The notes beneath the pieces are model-generated. The model worked only from the letters and a program-made list of their open reading frames with translations. It did not search any database and was not told the origin of the DNA. The translations under genes were made by a program, and so were the position numbers. DNA of 64,000 nt. Origin: Cavia porcellus (taxonomy: Eukaryota; Chordata; Mammalia; Rodentia; Caviidae). Position 1 is the stretch's first letter. Each line of letters begins with the position of its first letter. This document shows, piece by piece, positions 1-12,068 of this stretch. Where the stretch lies: the NCBI RefSeq assembly GCF_034190915.1, contig NW_026947710.1:62001-126000 (forward strand), written 5' to 3'.

Positions 1-787
1 CCTATCCTACATTGCCGCTGCATGTTCCCTTACCTCCCCAGGCTGACCACCCCCCGGTGTTTTCTCCATCCTACATTGCCACTTACTGCCTATCCTAATT
101 CAGAGCCTCCGATTCACACCACCCCGTGATGTTTTTCTCACTCGTTGTAGTGAATGTAATGTAACACACACCCATACAATGCGCACCACCCCGTTATGTT
201 TTTCTCACTCCTACTAGTGAATGTAATGTAACACACACCCATACAATGCGCACCACCCCGTGATGTTTTTCTCACTCCTACTAATGAATGTAATGTAACA
301 CACACCCATACAATGCGCACCACCCCGTGACGTTTTTCTCACTCCTACTAGTGAGTCTAATGTAACACACACCCATACAATGCGTACCACCCCGTGATGT
401 TTTTCTCACTCCTACTAGTGAATGTAATGTAACACACACAGAAACAATGCGCACCACCCCGTGATGTTTTTCTCACTCCTACTAGTGAATGTAATGTAAC
501 ACACACCCATACAATGCGCACCACCCCGTGATGTTTTTCTCACTCCTAGTAGTGAATGTAATGTAACACACACCCATACAATGCGCACCACCCCGTGATG
601 TTTTTCTCACTCCTACTAGTGAATGTAATGTAACACACACCCATACAATGCGCACCACCCCGTGATGTTTTTCTCACTTCTATTAGTGAATGTTATGTAA
701 CACACACCCATACAATGCGCACCACCCCGTGATGTTTTTCTCACTCCTACTAGTGAATCTAATGTAACACACACCCATACAATGCGC
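1..787 (+). repeat. HOR unit 1, alpha dimer (5' truncated) + 10 A
   Basis: The window opens inside B. The alpha class is marked by GCCGCTGCATG, CCCCAGGCTG, a one-base-shorter C (GGTGTTTTCTCC) and AGAGCCTCC. The A run is 118-787. Ordered variants: TCGTTGTAG in the first A, CGTTATG in the second, CTAATGAATG in the third, GTGACG with GAGTCTA in the fourth, and the AGAAAC variant near 440. Confidence 0.9.
587..653 (+). repeat. Reference A monomer (67 bp)
   Basis: This copy carries the commonest base at every position I compared. Layout: head 587-597, T5 tract 601-605, dyad TCACT (607-611) / AGTGA (618-622) around the loop CCTACT, SpeI hexamer ACTAGT at 615-620, and a CA-rich tail ending in ATGCGC. 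It has two CpG sites, at 594-595 and 651-652. Common variants elsewhere are GAATCTAATG for GAATGTAATG, GCGTACC or GCACACC for GCGCACC, CCATGATG for CCGTGATG, and ACAGAAACAATG for ACCCATACAATG. Confidence 0.93.
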
Positions 788-1399
788 ACCACCCCGCGAT
801 GTTTTTCAGAAACCTATCCTACATTGCCACTGCATGTTCCCTGACCTCCCCATGCTGACCACCCCGCAGTGCTTTTCTCCATGCTACATTGCCACTCACT
901 GCCTATCTTAATTCAGACCCAACGATTCACACCACCCCGTGATGTTTTCCTCACTCCTACTAGTGAATGTAACGTAACACACACCCATACAATGCACACC
1001 ACCCCGTGATGTTTTTCTCACTCCTACTAGTGAATCTAATGTAACACACACCCATACAATGCGCACCACCCCGTGATGTTTTTCTCACTCCTACTAGTGA
1101 ATCTAATGTAACACACACCCATACAATGCGCACCACCCCGTGATGTTTTTCTCACTCCTACTAGTGAATGTGATGTAACACACACCCATACAATGCCCAC
1201 CACCCCGTGATGTTTTTCTCACTCCTACTAGTGAATGTAATGTAACACACACCCATACAATGCGCACCGCCCCGTGATGTTTTTCTCACTCCTACTAGTG
1301 AATCTAATGTAACACACACCCATACAATGCGCACCCCCCCGTGATGTTTTTCTCACTCCTATTAGTGAATCTAATGTAACACACACCCATACAATGCGC
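788..1399 (+). repeat. HOR unit 2, beta dimer + 7 A
   Basis: Beta class: B head reads CCGCGATG, then TTCCCTGACC, CCGCAGTGC and TCTCCATGCTAC. The first A after it has TTTTCCTCAC. C here has the private ACCCAACGATTC. The A run is 931-1399. One A has GTGATGTAAC with GCCCACC, then GCACCGCC and GCACCCCCC copies follow in an order kept in later beta units. Confidence 0.9.
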
Positions 1400-1542
1400 A
1401 CCACCCCGTGATGTTTTTCAGAAACCTATCCTACATTGCCACTGCATGTTCCATTACCTCCCCATGCTGACCACCCCCCGGTGCTTTTTTCCATCCTACA
1501 TTGCCACTCACTGCCTATCCTAATTCAGATCCTCCGATTCAC
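1400..1542 (+). repeat. Reference B-C dimer (gamma class, 70 + 73 bp)
   Basis: B (1400-1469) starts with the same head as A (ACCACCCCGTGATGTTTTTC) and then changes to CAGAAACC... with the block ATCCTACATTGCCACT. C (1470-1542) has a modified head (ACCACCCCCCGGTGC), the same ATCCTACATTGCCACT block 65 bp later, then a private tail ending GATTCAC. B and C are thus sister monomers and cousins of A. The ACTAGT hexamer of A is absent from both. Each B-C dimer in the window matches this layout, with class-specific substitutions. Confidence 0.93.
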
Positions 1543-2480
1543 TCCACCCCGTGATGTTTTTCTCACTCCTTGTAGTGAATGTAATGTAACACACACCCAT
1601 ACAATGCGCACAACCCCGTTATGTTTTTCTCACTCCTACTAGTGAATGTAATGTAACACACACCCATACAATGCGCACCACCCCGTGATGTTTTTCTCAC
1701 TCCTACTAGTGAATGTAATGTAACACACACCCATACAATGCGCACCACCCCGTGATGTTTTTCTCACTGCTACTAGTGAATGTAATGTAACACACACCCA
1801 TACAATGCGCACCACCCCATGATGTTTTTCTCACTCCTACTAGTGAATGTAATGTAACACACACCCATACAATGCACACCACCCCGTGATGTTTTTCTCA
1901 CTCCTACTAGTGAATCTAATGTAACACACACCCATACAATGCGCACCACCCCGTGATGTTTTTCTCACTCCTACTAGTGAATGTAATGTAACACACACCC
2001 ATACAATGCGCACCACCCCGTGATGTTTTTCTCACTCCTACTAGTGAATCTAATGTAACACACACCCATACAATGCGTACCACCCCGTGATGTTTTTCTC
2101 ACTCCTACTAGTGAATGTAATGTAACACACACCCATACAATGCGCACCACCCCGTGATGTTTTTCTCACTCCTACTAGTGAATGTAATGTAACACACACC
2201 CATACAATGCGCACCACCCCGTGATGTTTTTCTCACTCCTACTAGTGAATGTAATGTAACACACACCCATACAATGCGCACCACCCCGTGATATTTTTCT
2301 CACTCCTACTAGTGAATGTAATGTAACACACACCCATACAATGCGCACCACCCCGTGATGTTTTTCTCACTCCTACTAGTGAATGTAATGTAACACACAC
2401 CCATACAATTTGCACCACCCCGTGATGTTTTTCTCACTCCTACTAGTGAATCTAATGTAACACACACCCATACAATGCGC
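1400..2480 (+). repeat. HOR unit 3, gamma dimer + 14 A
   Basis: Gamma class: TTCCATTACC, CCCCGGTGC, AGATCCTCC, and TCCTTGTAG in the first A. C shows CTTTTTTCC in place of CTTTTCTCC. The A run 1543-2480 keeps the order GCACAACC/GTTATG, then CTGCTACTAG, CCATGATG, GCACACC. Compared with unit 6 it lacks one A (the GATCTTTTT copy), so it is 67 bp shorter. Confidence 0.9.
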
Positions 2481-3292
2481 ACCACCCCATGATGTTTTTC
2501 AGAAACCTATCCTACATTGCCGCTGCATGTTCCCTTACCTCCCCAGGCTGACCACCCCCCGGTGTTTTCTCCATCCTACATTGCCACTTACTGCCTATCC
2601 TAATTCAGAGCCTCCGATTCACACCACCCCGTGATGTTTTTCTCACTAGTTGTAGTGAATGTAATGTAACACACACCCATACAATGCGCACCACCCCGTT
2701 ATGTTTTTCTCACTCCTACTAGTGAATGTAATGTAACACACACCCATACAATGCGCACCACCCCGTGATGTTTTTCTCACTCCTACTAATGAATGTAATG
2801 TAACACACACCCATACAATGCGCACCACCCCGTGACGTTTTTCTCACTCCTACTAGTGAGTCTAATGTAACACACACCCATACAATGCGTACCACCCCGT
2901 GATGTTTTTCTCACTCCTACTAGTGAATGTAATGTAACACACACAGAAACAATGCGCACCACCCCGTGATGTTTTTCTCACTCCTACTAGTGAATGTAAT
3001 GTAACACACACCCATACAATGCGCACCACCCCGTGATGTTTTTCTCACTCCTAGTAGTGAATGTAATGTAACACACACCCATACAATGCGCACCACCCCG
3101 TGATGTTTTTCTCACTCCTACTAGTGAATGTAATGTAACACACACCCATACAATGCGCACCACCCCGTGATGTTTTTCTCACTTCTATTAGTGAATGTTA
3201 TGTAACACACACCCATACAATGCGCACCACCCCGTGATGTTTTTCTCACTCCTACTAGTGAATCTAATGTAACACACACCCATACAATGCGC
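2481..3292 (+). repeat. HOR unit 4, alpha dimer + 10 A
   Basis: Near-identical to unit 1 at an offset of 2,505 bp. One visible difference is base 2648 (A) against 143 (C), which turns TCACTCGTTG into TCACTAGTTG. The A run is 2623-3292. Confidence 0.9.
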
Positions 3293-3904
3293 ACCACCCC
3301 GCGATGTTTTTCAGAAACCTATCCTACATTGCCACTGCATGTTCCCTGACCTCCCCATGCTGACCACCCCGCAGTGCTTTTCTCCATGCTACATTGCCAC
3401 TCACTGCCTATCTTAATTCAGACCCAACGATTCACACCACCCCGTGATGTTTTCCTCACTCCTACTAGTGAATGTAACGTAACACACACCCATACAATGC
3501 ACACCACCCCGTGATGTTTTTCTCACTCCTACTAGTGAATCTAATGTAACACACACCCATACAATGCGCACCACCCCGTGATGTTTTTCTCACTCCTACT
3601 AGTGAATCTAATGTAACACACACCCATACAATGCGCACCACCCCGTGATGTTTTTCTCACTCCTACTAGTGAATGTGATGTAACACACACCCATACAATG
3701 CCCACCACCCCGTGATGTTTTTCTCACTCCTACTAGTGAATGTAATGTAACACACACCCATACAATGCGCACCGCCCCGTGATGTTTTTCTCACTCCTAC
3801 TAGTGAATCTAATGTAACACACACCCATACAATGCGCACCCCCCCGTGATGTTTTTCTCACTCCTATTAGTGAATCTAATGTAACACACACCCATACAAT
3901 GCGC
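3293..3904 (+). repeat. HOR unit 5, beta dimer + 7 A
   Basis: Same length and same private ACCCAACGATTC as unit 2, offset 2,505 bp. The A run is 3436-3904. Confidence 0.9.
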
Positions 3905-5052
3905 ACCACCCCGTGATGTTTTTCAGAAACCTATCCTACATTGCCACTGCATGTTCCATTACCTCCCCATGCTGACCACCCCCCGGTGCTTTTTTCCATC
4001 CTACATTGCCACTCACTGCCTATCCTAATTCAGATCCTCCGATTCACTCCACCCCGTGATGTTTTTCTCACTCCTTGTAGTGAATGTAATGTAACACACA
4101 CCCATACAATGCGCACAACCCCGTTATGTTTTTCTCACTCCTACTAGTGAATGTAATGTAACACACACCCATACAATGCGCACCACCCCGTGATGTTTTT
4201 CTCACTCCTACTAGTGAATGTAATGTAACACACACCCATACAATGCGCACCACCCCGTGATGTTTTTCTCACTGCTACTAGTGAATGTAATGTAACACAC
4301 ACCCATACAATGCGCACCACCCCATGATGTTTTTCTCACTCCTACTAGTGAATGTAATGTAACACACACCCATACAATGCACACCACCCCGTGATGTTTT
4401 TCTCACTCCTACTAGTGAATCTAATGTAACACACACCCATACAATGCGCACCACCCCGTGATGTTTTTCTCACTCCTACTAGTGAATGTAATGTAACACA
4501 CACCCATACAATGCGCACCACCCCGTGATGTTTTTCTCACTCCTACTAGTGAATCTAATGTAACACACACCCATACAATGCGTACCACCCCGTGATGTTT
4601 TTCTCACTCCTACTAGTGAATGTAATGTAACACACACCCATACAATGCGCACCACCCCGTGATGTTTTTCTCACTCCTACTAGTGAATGTAATGTAACAC
4701 ACACCCATACAATGCGCACCACCCCGTGATGTTTTTCTCACTCCTACTAGTGAATGTAATGTAACACACACCCATACAATGCGCACCACCCCGTGATCTT
4801 TTTCTCACTCCTACTAGTGAATCTAATGTAACACACACCCATACAATGCGCACCACCCCGTGATATTTTTCTCACTCCTACTAGTGAATGTAATGTAACA
4901 CACACCCATACAATGCGCACCACCCCGTGATGTTTTTCTCACTCCTACTAGTGAATGTAATGTAACACACACCCATACAATTTGCACCACCCCGTGATGT
5001 TTTTCTCACTCCTACTAGTGAATCTAATGTAACACACACCCATACAATGCGC
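3905..5052 (+). repeat. HOR unit 6, gamma dimer + 15 A
   Basis: Copy of unit 3, including the CTTTTTTCC variant, but with the extra A monomer carrying GATCTTTTT near 4795. The GATCTTTTT-then-GATATTTTT order recurs in units 7, 10, 15 and 19, so unit 3 probably lost it. The A run is 4048-5052. Confidence 0.9.
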
Positions 5053-6735
5053 ACCACCCCATGATGTTTTTCAGAAACCTATCCTACATTGCCGCTGCAT
5101 GTTCCCTTACCTCCCCAGGCTGACCACCCCCCGGTGTTTTCTCCATCCTACATTGCCACTCACTGCCTATCCTAATTCAGAGCCTCCGATTCACACCACC
5201 CCGTGATGTTTTTCTCACTCGTTGTAGTGAATGTAATGTAACACACACCCATACAATGCGCACCACCCCGTTATGTTTTTCTCACTCCTACTAGTGAATG
5301 TAATGTAACACACACCCATACAATGCGCACCACCCCGTGATGTTTTTCTCACTCCTACTAATGAATGTAATGTAACACACACCCATACAATGCGCACCAC
5401 CCCGTGACGTTTTTCTCACTCCTACTAGTGAGTCTAATGTAACACACACCCATACAATGCGTACCACCCCGTGATGTTTTTCTCACTCCTACTAGTGAAT
5501 GTAATGTAACACACACAGAAACAATGCGCACCACCCCGTGATGTTTTTCTCACTCCTACTAGTGAATGTAATGTAACACACACCCATACAATGCGCACCA
5601 CCCCGTGATGTTTTTCTCACTCCTACTAATGAATGTAATGTAACACACACCCATACAATGCGCACCACCCCGTGACGTTTTTCTCACTCCTACTAGTGAG
5701 TCTAATGTAACACACACCCATACAATGCGTACCACCCCGTGATGTTTTTCTCACTCCTACTAGTGAATGTAATGTAACACACACAGAAACAATGCGCACC
5801 ACCCCGTGATGTTTTTCTCACTCCTACTAGTGAATGTAATGTAACACACACCCATACAATGCGCACCACCCCGTGATGTTTTTCTCACTCCTACTAGTGA
5901 ATGTAATGTAACACACACAAATACAATGCGCACCATCCCGTGATGTTTTTCTCTCTCCTACTAGTGAATCTAATGTAACACACACCCATACAATGCGCAC
6001 CACCCCGTGATCTTTTTCTCTCTCCTACTAGTGAATCTAATGTAACACACACCCATACAATGCGCACCACCCCGTGACGTTTTTCTCACTCCTACTAGTG
6101 AGTCTAATGTAACACACACCCATACAATGCGTACCACCCCGTGATGTTTTTCTCACTCCTACTAGTGAATGTAATGTAACACACACAGAAACAATGCGCA
6201 CCACCCCGTGATGTTTTTCTCACTCCTACTAGTGAATGTAATGTAACACACACCCATACAATGCGTACCACCCCGTGATGTTTTTCTCACTCCTACTAGT
6301 GAATGTAATGTAACACACACCCATACAATGCGCACCACCCCGTGATGTTTTTCTCACTCCTACTAGTGAATGTAATGTAACACACACCCATACAATGCGC
6401 ACCACCCCGTGATGTTTTTCTCACTCCTACTAGTGAATGTAATGTAACACACACCCATACAATGCGCACCACCCCGTGATCTTTTTCTCACTCCTACTAG
6501 TGAATCTAATGTAACACACACCCATACAATGCGCACCACCCCGTGATATTTTTCTCACTCCTACTAGTGAATGTAATGTAACACACACCCATACAATGCG
6601 CACCACCCCGTGATGTTTTTCTCACTCCTACTAGTGAATGTAATGTAACACACACCCATACAATTTGCACCACCCCGTGATGTTTTTCTCACTCCTACTA
6701 GTGAATCTAATGTAACACACACCCATACAATGCGC
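5053..6735 (+). repeat. HOR unit 7, alpha dimer + 23 A
   Basis: The A run 5195-6735 carries the GTGACG/GAGTCTA, GCGTACC, AGAAAC variant block three times (GTGACG near 5406, 5674 and 6076), spaced by 268 and 402 bp, that is 4 and 6 monomers. It ends with a gamma-type tail (GATCTTTTT, GATATTTTT, AATTTGCACC), so no beta or gamma dimer separates it from the next alpha. Confidence 0.88.
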
Positions 6736-8215
6736 ACCACCCCATGATGTTTTTCAGAAACCTATCCTACATTGCCGCTGCATGTTCCCTTATCTCCCCA
6801 GGCTGACCACCCCCGGGTGTTTTCTCCATCCTACATTGCCACTCACTGCCTATCCTAATTCAGAGCCTCCGATTCACACCACCCCGTGATGTTTTTCTCA
6901 CTCGTTGTAGTGAATGTAATGTAACACACACCCATACAATGCGCACCACCCCGTTATGTTTTTCTCACTCCTACTAGTGAATGTAATGTAAGACACACCC
7001 ATACAATGCGCACCACCCCGTGATGTTTTTCTCACTCCTACTAATGAATGTAATGTAACACACACCCATACAATGCGCACCACCCCGTGACGTTTTTCTC
7101 ACTCCTACTAGTGAGTCTAATGTAACACACACCCATACAATGCGTACCACCCCGTGATGTTTTTCTCACTCCTACTAGTGAATGTAATGTAACACACACA
7201 GAAACAATGCGCACCACCCCGTGATGTTTTTCTCACTCCTACTAGTGAATGTAATGTAACAAACACCCATACAATGCGCACCACCCCGTGATGTTTTTCT
7301 CACTCCTACTAATGAATGTAATGTAACACACACCCATACAATGCGCACCACCCCGTGACGTTTTTCTCACTCCTACTAGTGAGTCTAATGTAACACACAC
7401 CCATACAATGCGTACCACCCCGTGATGTTTTTCTCACTCCTACTAGTGAATGTAATGTAACACACAGAAACAATGCGCACCACCCCGTGATGTTTTTCTC
7501 ACTCCTACTAGTGAATGTAATGTAACACACACCCATACAATGCGCACCACCCCGTGATGTTTTTCTCACTCCTACTAGTGAATGTAATGTAACACACACA
7601 AATACAATGCGCACCATCCCGTGATGTTTTTCTCTCTCCTACTAGTGAATCTAATGTAACACACACCCATACAATGCGCACCACCCCGTGATCTTTTTCT
7701 CTCTCCTACTAGTGAATCTAATGTAACACACACCCATACAATGCGCACCACCCCGTGACGTTTTTCTCACTCCTACTAGTGAGTCTAATGTAACACACAC
7801 CCATACAATGCGTACCACCCCGTGATGTTTTTCTCACTCCTACTAGTGAATGTAATGTAACACACACAGAAACAATGCGCACCACCCCGTGATGTTTTTC
7901 TCACTCCTACTAGTGAATGTAATGTAACACACACCCATACAATGCGCACCACCCCGTGATGTTTTTCTCACTCCTACTAGTGAATGTAATGTAACACACA
8001 CCCATACAATGCGCACCACCCCGTGATGTTTTTCTCACTCCTACTAGTGAATGTAATGTAACACACACCCATACAATGCGCACCACCCCGTGATGTTTTT
8101 CTCACTCCTATTAGTGAATGTTATGTAACACACACCCATACAATGCGCACCACCCCGTGATGTTTTTCTCACTCCTACTAGTGAATCTAATGTAACACAC
8201 ACCCATACAATGCGC
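6736..8215 (+). repeat. HOR unit 8, alpha dimer + 20 A
   Basis: The A run is 6878-8215 and is 2 bp short of 20 monomers. The loss is visible near 7461, where ACACACACAGAAAC reads ACACACAGAAAC. The B segment has the private TTATCTCC and CCCCGGGTG. The AGAAAC variant block again occurs three times. Confidence 0.88.
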
Positions 8216-8827
8216 ACCACCCCGCGATGTTTTTCAGAAACCTATCCTACATTGCCACTGCATGTTCCCTGACCTCCCCATGCTGACCACCCCGCAGTGC
8301 TTTTCTCCATGCTACATTGCCACTCACTGCCTATCTTAATTCAGACCCTCCGATTCACACCACCCCGTGATGTTTTCCTCACTCCTACTAGTGAATGTAA
8401 TGTAACACACACCCGTACAATGCACACCACCCCGTGATGTTTTTCTCACTCCTACTAGTGAATCTAATGTAACACACACCCATACAATGCGCACCACCCC
8501 GTGATGTTTTTCTCACTCCTACTAGTGAATCTAATGTAACACACACCCATACAATGCGCACCACCCCGTGATGTTTTTCTCACTCCTACTAGTGAATGTG
8601 ATGTAACACACACCCATACAATGCCCACCACCCCGTGATGTTTTTCTCACTCCTACTAGTGAATGTAATGTAACACACACCCATACAATGCGCACCGCCC
8701 CGTGATGTTTTTCTCACTCCTACTAGTGAATCTAATGTAACACACACCCATACAATGCGCACCCCCCCGTGATGTTTTTCTCACTCCTATTAGTGAATCT
8801 AATGTAACACACACCCATACAATGTGC
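8216..8827 (+). repeat. HOR unit 9, beta dimer + 7 A
   Basis: The A run is 8359-8827. It has ACCCTCCGATTC rather than the ACCCAACG of units 2 and 5, and an ACCCGTAC variant in the first A. Confidence 0.88.
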
Positions 8828-9974
8828 ACCACCCCGTGATGTTTTTCAGAAACCTATCCTACATTGCCACTGCATGTTCCATTACCTCCCCATGCTGACC
8901 ACCCCCCGGTGCTTTTCTCCATCCTACATTGCCACTCAATGCCTATCCTAATTCAGATCCTCCGATTCACACCACCCCGTGATGTTTTTCTCACTCCTTG
9001 TAGTGAATGTAATGTAACACACACCCATACAATGCGCACCACCCCGTGATGTTTTTCTCACTCCTACTAGTGAATCTAATGTAACACACACCCATACAAT
9101 GCGCACCACCCCGTGATGTTTTTCTCACTCCTACTAGTGAATGTAATGTAACACACACCCATACAATGCGCAAAACCCCGTTATGTTTTTCTCACTCCTA
9201 CTAGTGAATGTAATGTAACACACACCCATACAATGCGCACCACCCCGTGATGTTTTTCTCACTCCTACTAGTGAATGTAATGTAACACACACCCATACAA
9301 TGCGCACCACCCCGTGATGTTTTTCTCACTGCTACTAGTGAATGTAATGTAACACACACCCATACAATGCGCACCACCCCATGATGTTTTTCTCACTCCT
9401 ACTAGTGAATGTAATGTAACACACACCCATACAATGCGCACCACCCCGTGATGTTTTTCTCACTCCTACTAGTGAATCTAATGTAACACACACCCATACA
9501 ATGCGCACCACCCCGTGATGTTTTTCTCACTCCTACTAGTGAATGTAATGTAACACACACCCATACAATGCGCACCACCCCGTGATGTTTTTCTCACTCC
9601 TACTAGTGAATGTAATGTAACACACACCCATACAATGCGCACCACCCCGTGATGTTTTTCTCACTCCTACTAGTGAATGTAATGTAACACACACCCATAC
9701 AATGCGCACCACCCCGTGATCTTTTTCTCACTCCTACTAGTGAATCTAATGTAACACACACCCATACAATGCGCACCACCCCGTGATATTTTTCTCACTC
9801 CTACTAGTGAATGTATGTAACACACACCCATACAATGCGCACCACCCCGTGATGTTTTTCTCACTCCTACTAGTGAATGTAATGTAACACACACCCATAC
9901 AATTTGCACCACCCCGTGATGTTTTTCTCACTCCTACTAGTGAATCTAATGTAACACACACCCATACAATGCGC
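8828..9974 (+). repeat. HOR unit 10, gamma dimer + 15 A
   Basis: The A run 8971-9974 is 1 bp short of 15 monomers. The loss is in GAATGTATGTAAC near 9811. C reads CACTCAATGCC, a variant shared with unit 13. Confidence 0.88.
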
Positions 9975-11456
9975 ACCACCCCATGATGTTTTTCAGAAAC
10001 CTATCCTACATTGCCGCTGCATGTTCCCTTACCTCCCCAGGCTGACCACCCCCCGGTGTTTTCTCCATCCTACATTGCCACTCACTGCCTATCCTAATTC
10101 AGAGCCTCCGATTCACACCACCCCGTGATGTTTTTCTCACTCGTTGTAGTGAATGTAATGTAACACACACCCATACAATGCGCACCACCCCGTTATGTTT
10201 TTCTCACTCCTACTAGTGAATGTAATGTAAGACACACCCATACAATGCGTACCACCCCGTGATGTTTTTCTCACTCCTACTAATGAATGTAATGTAACAC
10301 ACACCCATACAATGCGCACCACCCCGTGACGTTTTTCTCACTCCTACTAGTGAGTCTAATGTAACACACACCCATACAATGCGTACCACCCCGTGATGTT
10401 TTTCTCACTCCTACTAGTGAATGTAATGTAACACACACAGAAACAATGCGCACCACCCCGTGATGTTTTTCTCACTCCTACTAGTGAATGTAATGTAACA
10501 CACACCCATACAATGCGCACCACCCCGTGATGTTTTTCTCACTCCTACTAATGAATGTAATGTAACACACACCCATACAATGCGCACCACCCCGTGACGT
10601 TTTTCTCACTCCTACTAGTGAGTCTAATGTAACACACACCCATACAATGCGTACCACCCCGTGATGTTTTTCTCACTCCTACTAGTGAATGTAATGTAAC
10701 ACACACAGAAACAATGCGCACCACCCCGTGATGTTTTTCTCACTCCTACTAGTGAATGTAATGTAACACACACCCATACAATGCGCACCACCCCGTGATG
10801 TTTTTCTCACTCCTACTAGTGAATGTAATGTAACACACACAAATACAATGCGCACCATCCCGTGATGTTTTTCTCTCTCCTACTAGTGAATCTAATGTAA
10901 CACACACCCATACAATGCGCACCACCCCGTGATCTTTTTCTCTCTCCTACTAGTGAATCTAATGTAACACACACCCATACAATGCGCACCACCCCGTGAC
11001 GTTTTTCTCACTCCTACTAGTGAGTCTAATGTAACACACACCCATACAATGCGTACCACCCCGTGATGTTTTTCTCACTCCTACTAGTGAATGTAATGTA
11101 ACACACACAGAAACAATGCGCACCACCCCGTGATGTTTTTCTCACTCCTACTAGTGAATGTAATGTAACACACACCCATACAATGCGCACCACCCCGTGA
11201 TGTTTTTCTCACTCCTACTAGTGAATGTAATGTAACACACACCCATACAATGCGCACCACCCCGTGATGTTTTTCTCACTCCTACTAGTGAATGTAATGT
11301 AACACACACCCATACAATGCGCACCACCCCGTGATGTTTTTCTCACTCCTATTAGTGAATGTTATGTAACACACACCCATACAATGCGCACCACCCCGTG
11401 ATGTTTTTCTCACTCCTACTAGTGAATCTAATGTAACACACACCCATACAATGCGC
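9975..11456 (+). repeat. HOR unit 11, alpha dimer + 20 A
   Basis: The A run is 10117-11456. It parallels unit 8 (GTAAGACACACC in the second A, triple AGAAAC block) but without the 2-bp loss. Confidence 0.88.
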
Positions 11457-12068
11457 ACCACCCCGCGATGTTTTTCAGAAACCTATCCTACATTGCCACT
11501 GCATGTTCCCTGACCTCCCCATGCTGACCACCCCGCAGTGCTTTTCTCCATGCTACATTGCCACTCACTGCCTATCTTAATTCAGACCCTCCGATTCACA
11601 CCACCCCGTGATGTTTTCCTCACTCCTACTAGTGAATGTAATGTAACACACACCCGTACAATGCACACCACCCCGTGATGTTTTTCTCACTCCTACTAGT
11701 GAATCTAATGTAACACACTCCCATACAATGCGCACCACCCCGTGATGTTTTTCTCACTCCTACTAGTGAATCTAATGTAACACACACCCATACAATGCGC
11801 ACCACCCCGTGATGTTTTTCTCACTCCTACTAGTGAATGTGATGTAACACACACCCATACAATGCCCACCACCCCGTGATGTTTTTCTCACTCCTACTAG
11901 TGAATGTAATGTAACACACACCCATACAATGCGCACCGCCCCGTGATGTTTTTCTCACTCCTACTAGTGAATCTAATGTAACACACACCCATACAATGCG
12001 CACCCCCCCGTGATGTTTTTCTCACTCCTATTAGTGAATCTAATGTAACACACACCCATACAATGCGC
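11457..12068 (+). repeat. HOR unit 12, beta dimer + 7 A
   Basis: The A run is 11600-12068. It shares ACCCGTAC with unit 9, and has a private CACACTCCCATAC near 11718. Confidence 0.88.

Larger units (their letters stand above)
1..5052 (+). repeat. Tandem alpha-beta-gamma super-unit, two copies (2,505 and 2,572 bp)
   Basis: Units 1-3 and units 4-6 repeat at an offset of 2,505 bp until the extra monomer near 4795 raises it to 2,572 bp. Private variants shared by both copies include ACCCAACGATTC in the beta C monomer and CTTTTTTCC in the gamma C monomer. The difference I noticed before that monomer is 143 C against 2648 A. Confidence 0.9.

Noticed and set aside
138..323. Recurring minus-strand open frame of about 61 codons, seen after many dimers
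   Set aside because: It is the same 67-bp unit read in three successive phases, starts at GTG rather than ATG, and ends because the first A after a dimer lacks the usual TAG made by ACTAGT. It has no independent coding signal.
430..450. CAGAAAC shared by the variant A monomer and the start of the B tail, as a gene-conversion patch
   Set aside because: The match is only seven bases and lies at a different place in the two monomers, so chance is sufficient.
587..653. CENP-B box in the A monomer
   Set aside because: I looked for NTTCGNNNNANNCGGGN on both strands of the A consensus and found no match, so centromere identity is not supported by that motif.
1436..1642. Recurring plus-strand open frame of 61-68 codons starting in the gamma dimer
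   Set aside because: It begins at TTG, runs across C into A monomers, and recurs only because the dimer recurs. Its length changes with single-base variants in the following A copies.
7309..7617. 102-codon minus-strand frame, the longest in the window
   Set aside because: It contains internal repeats of the same peptide, lacks an ATG start and depends on a 2-bp loss near 7461.
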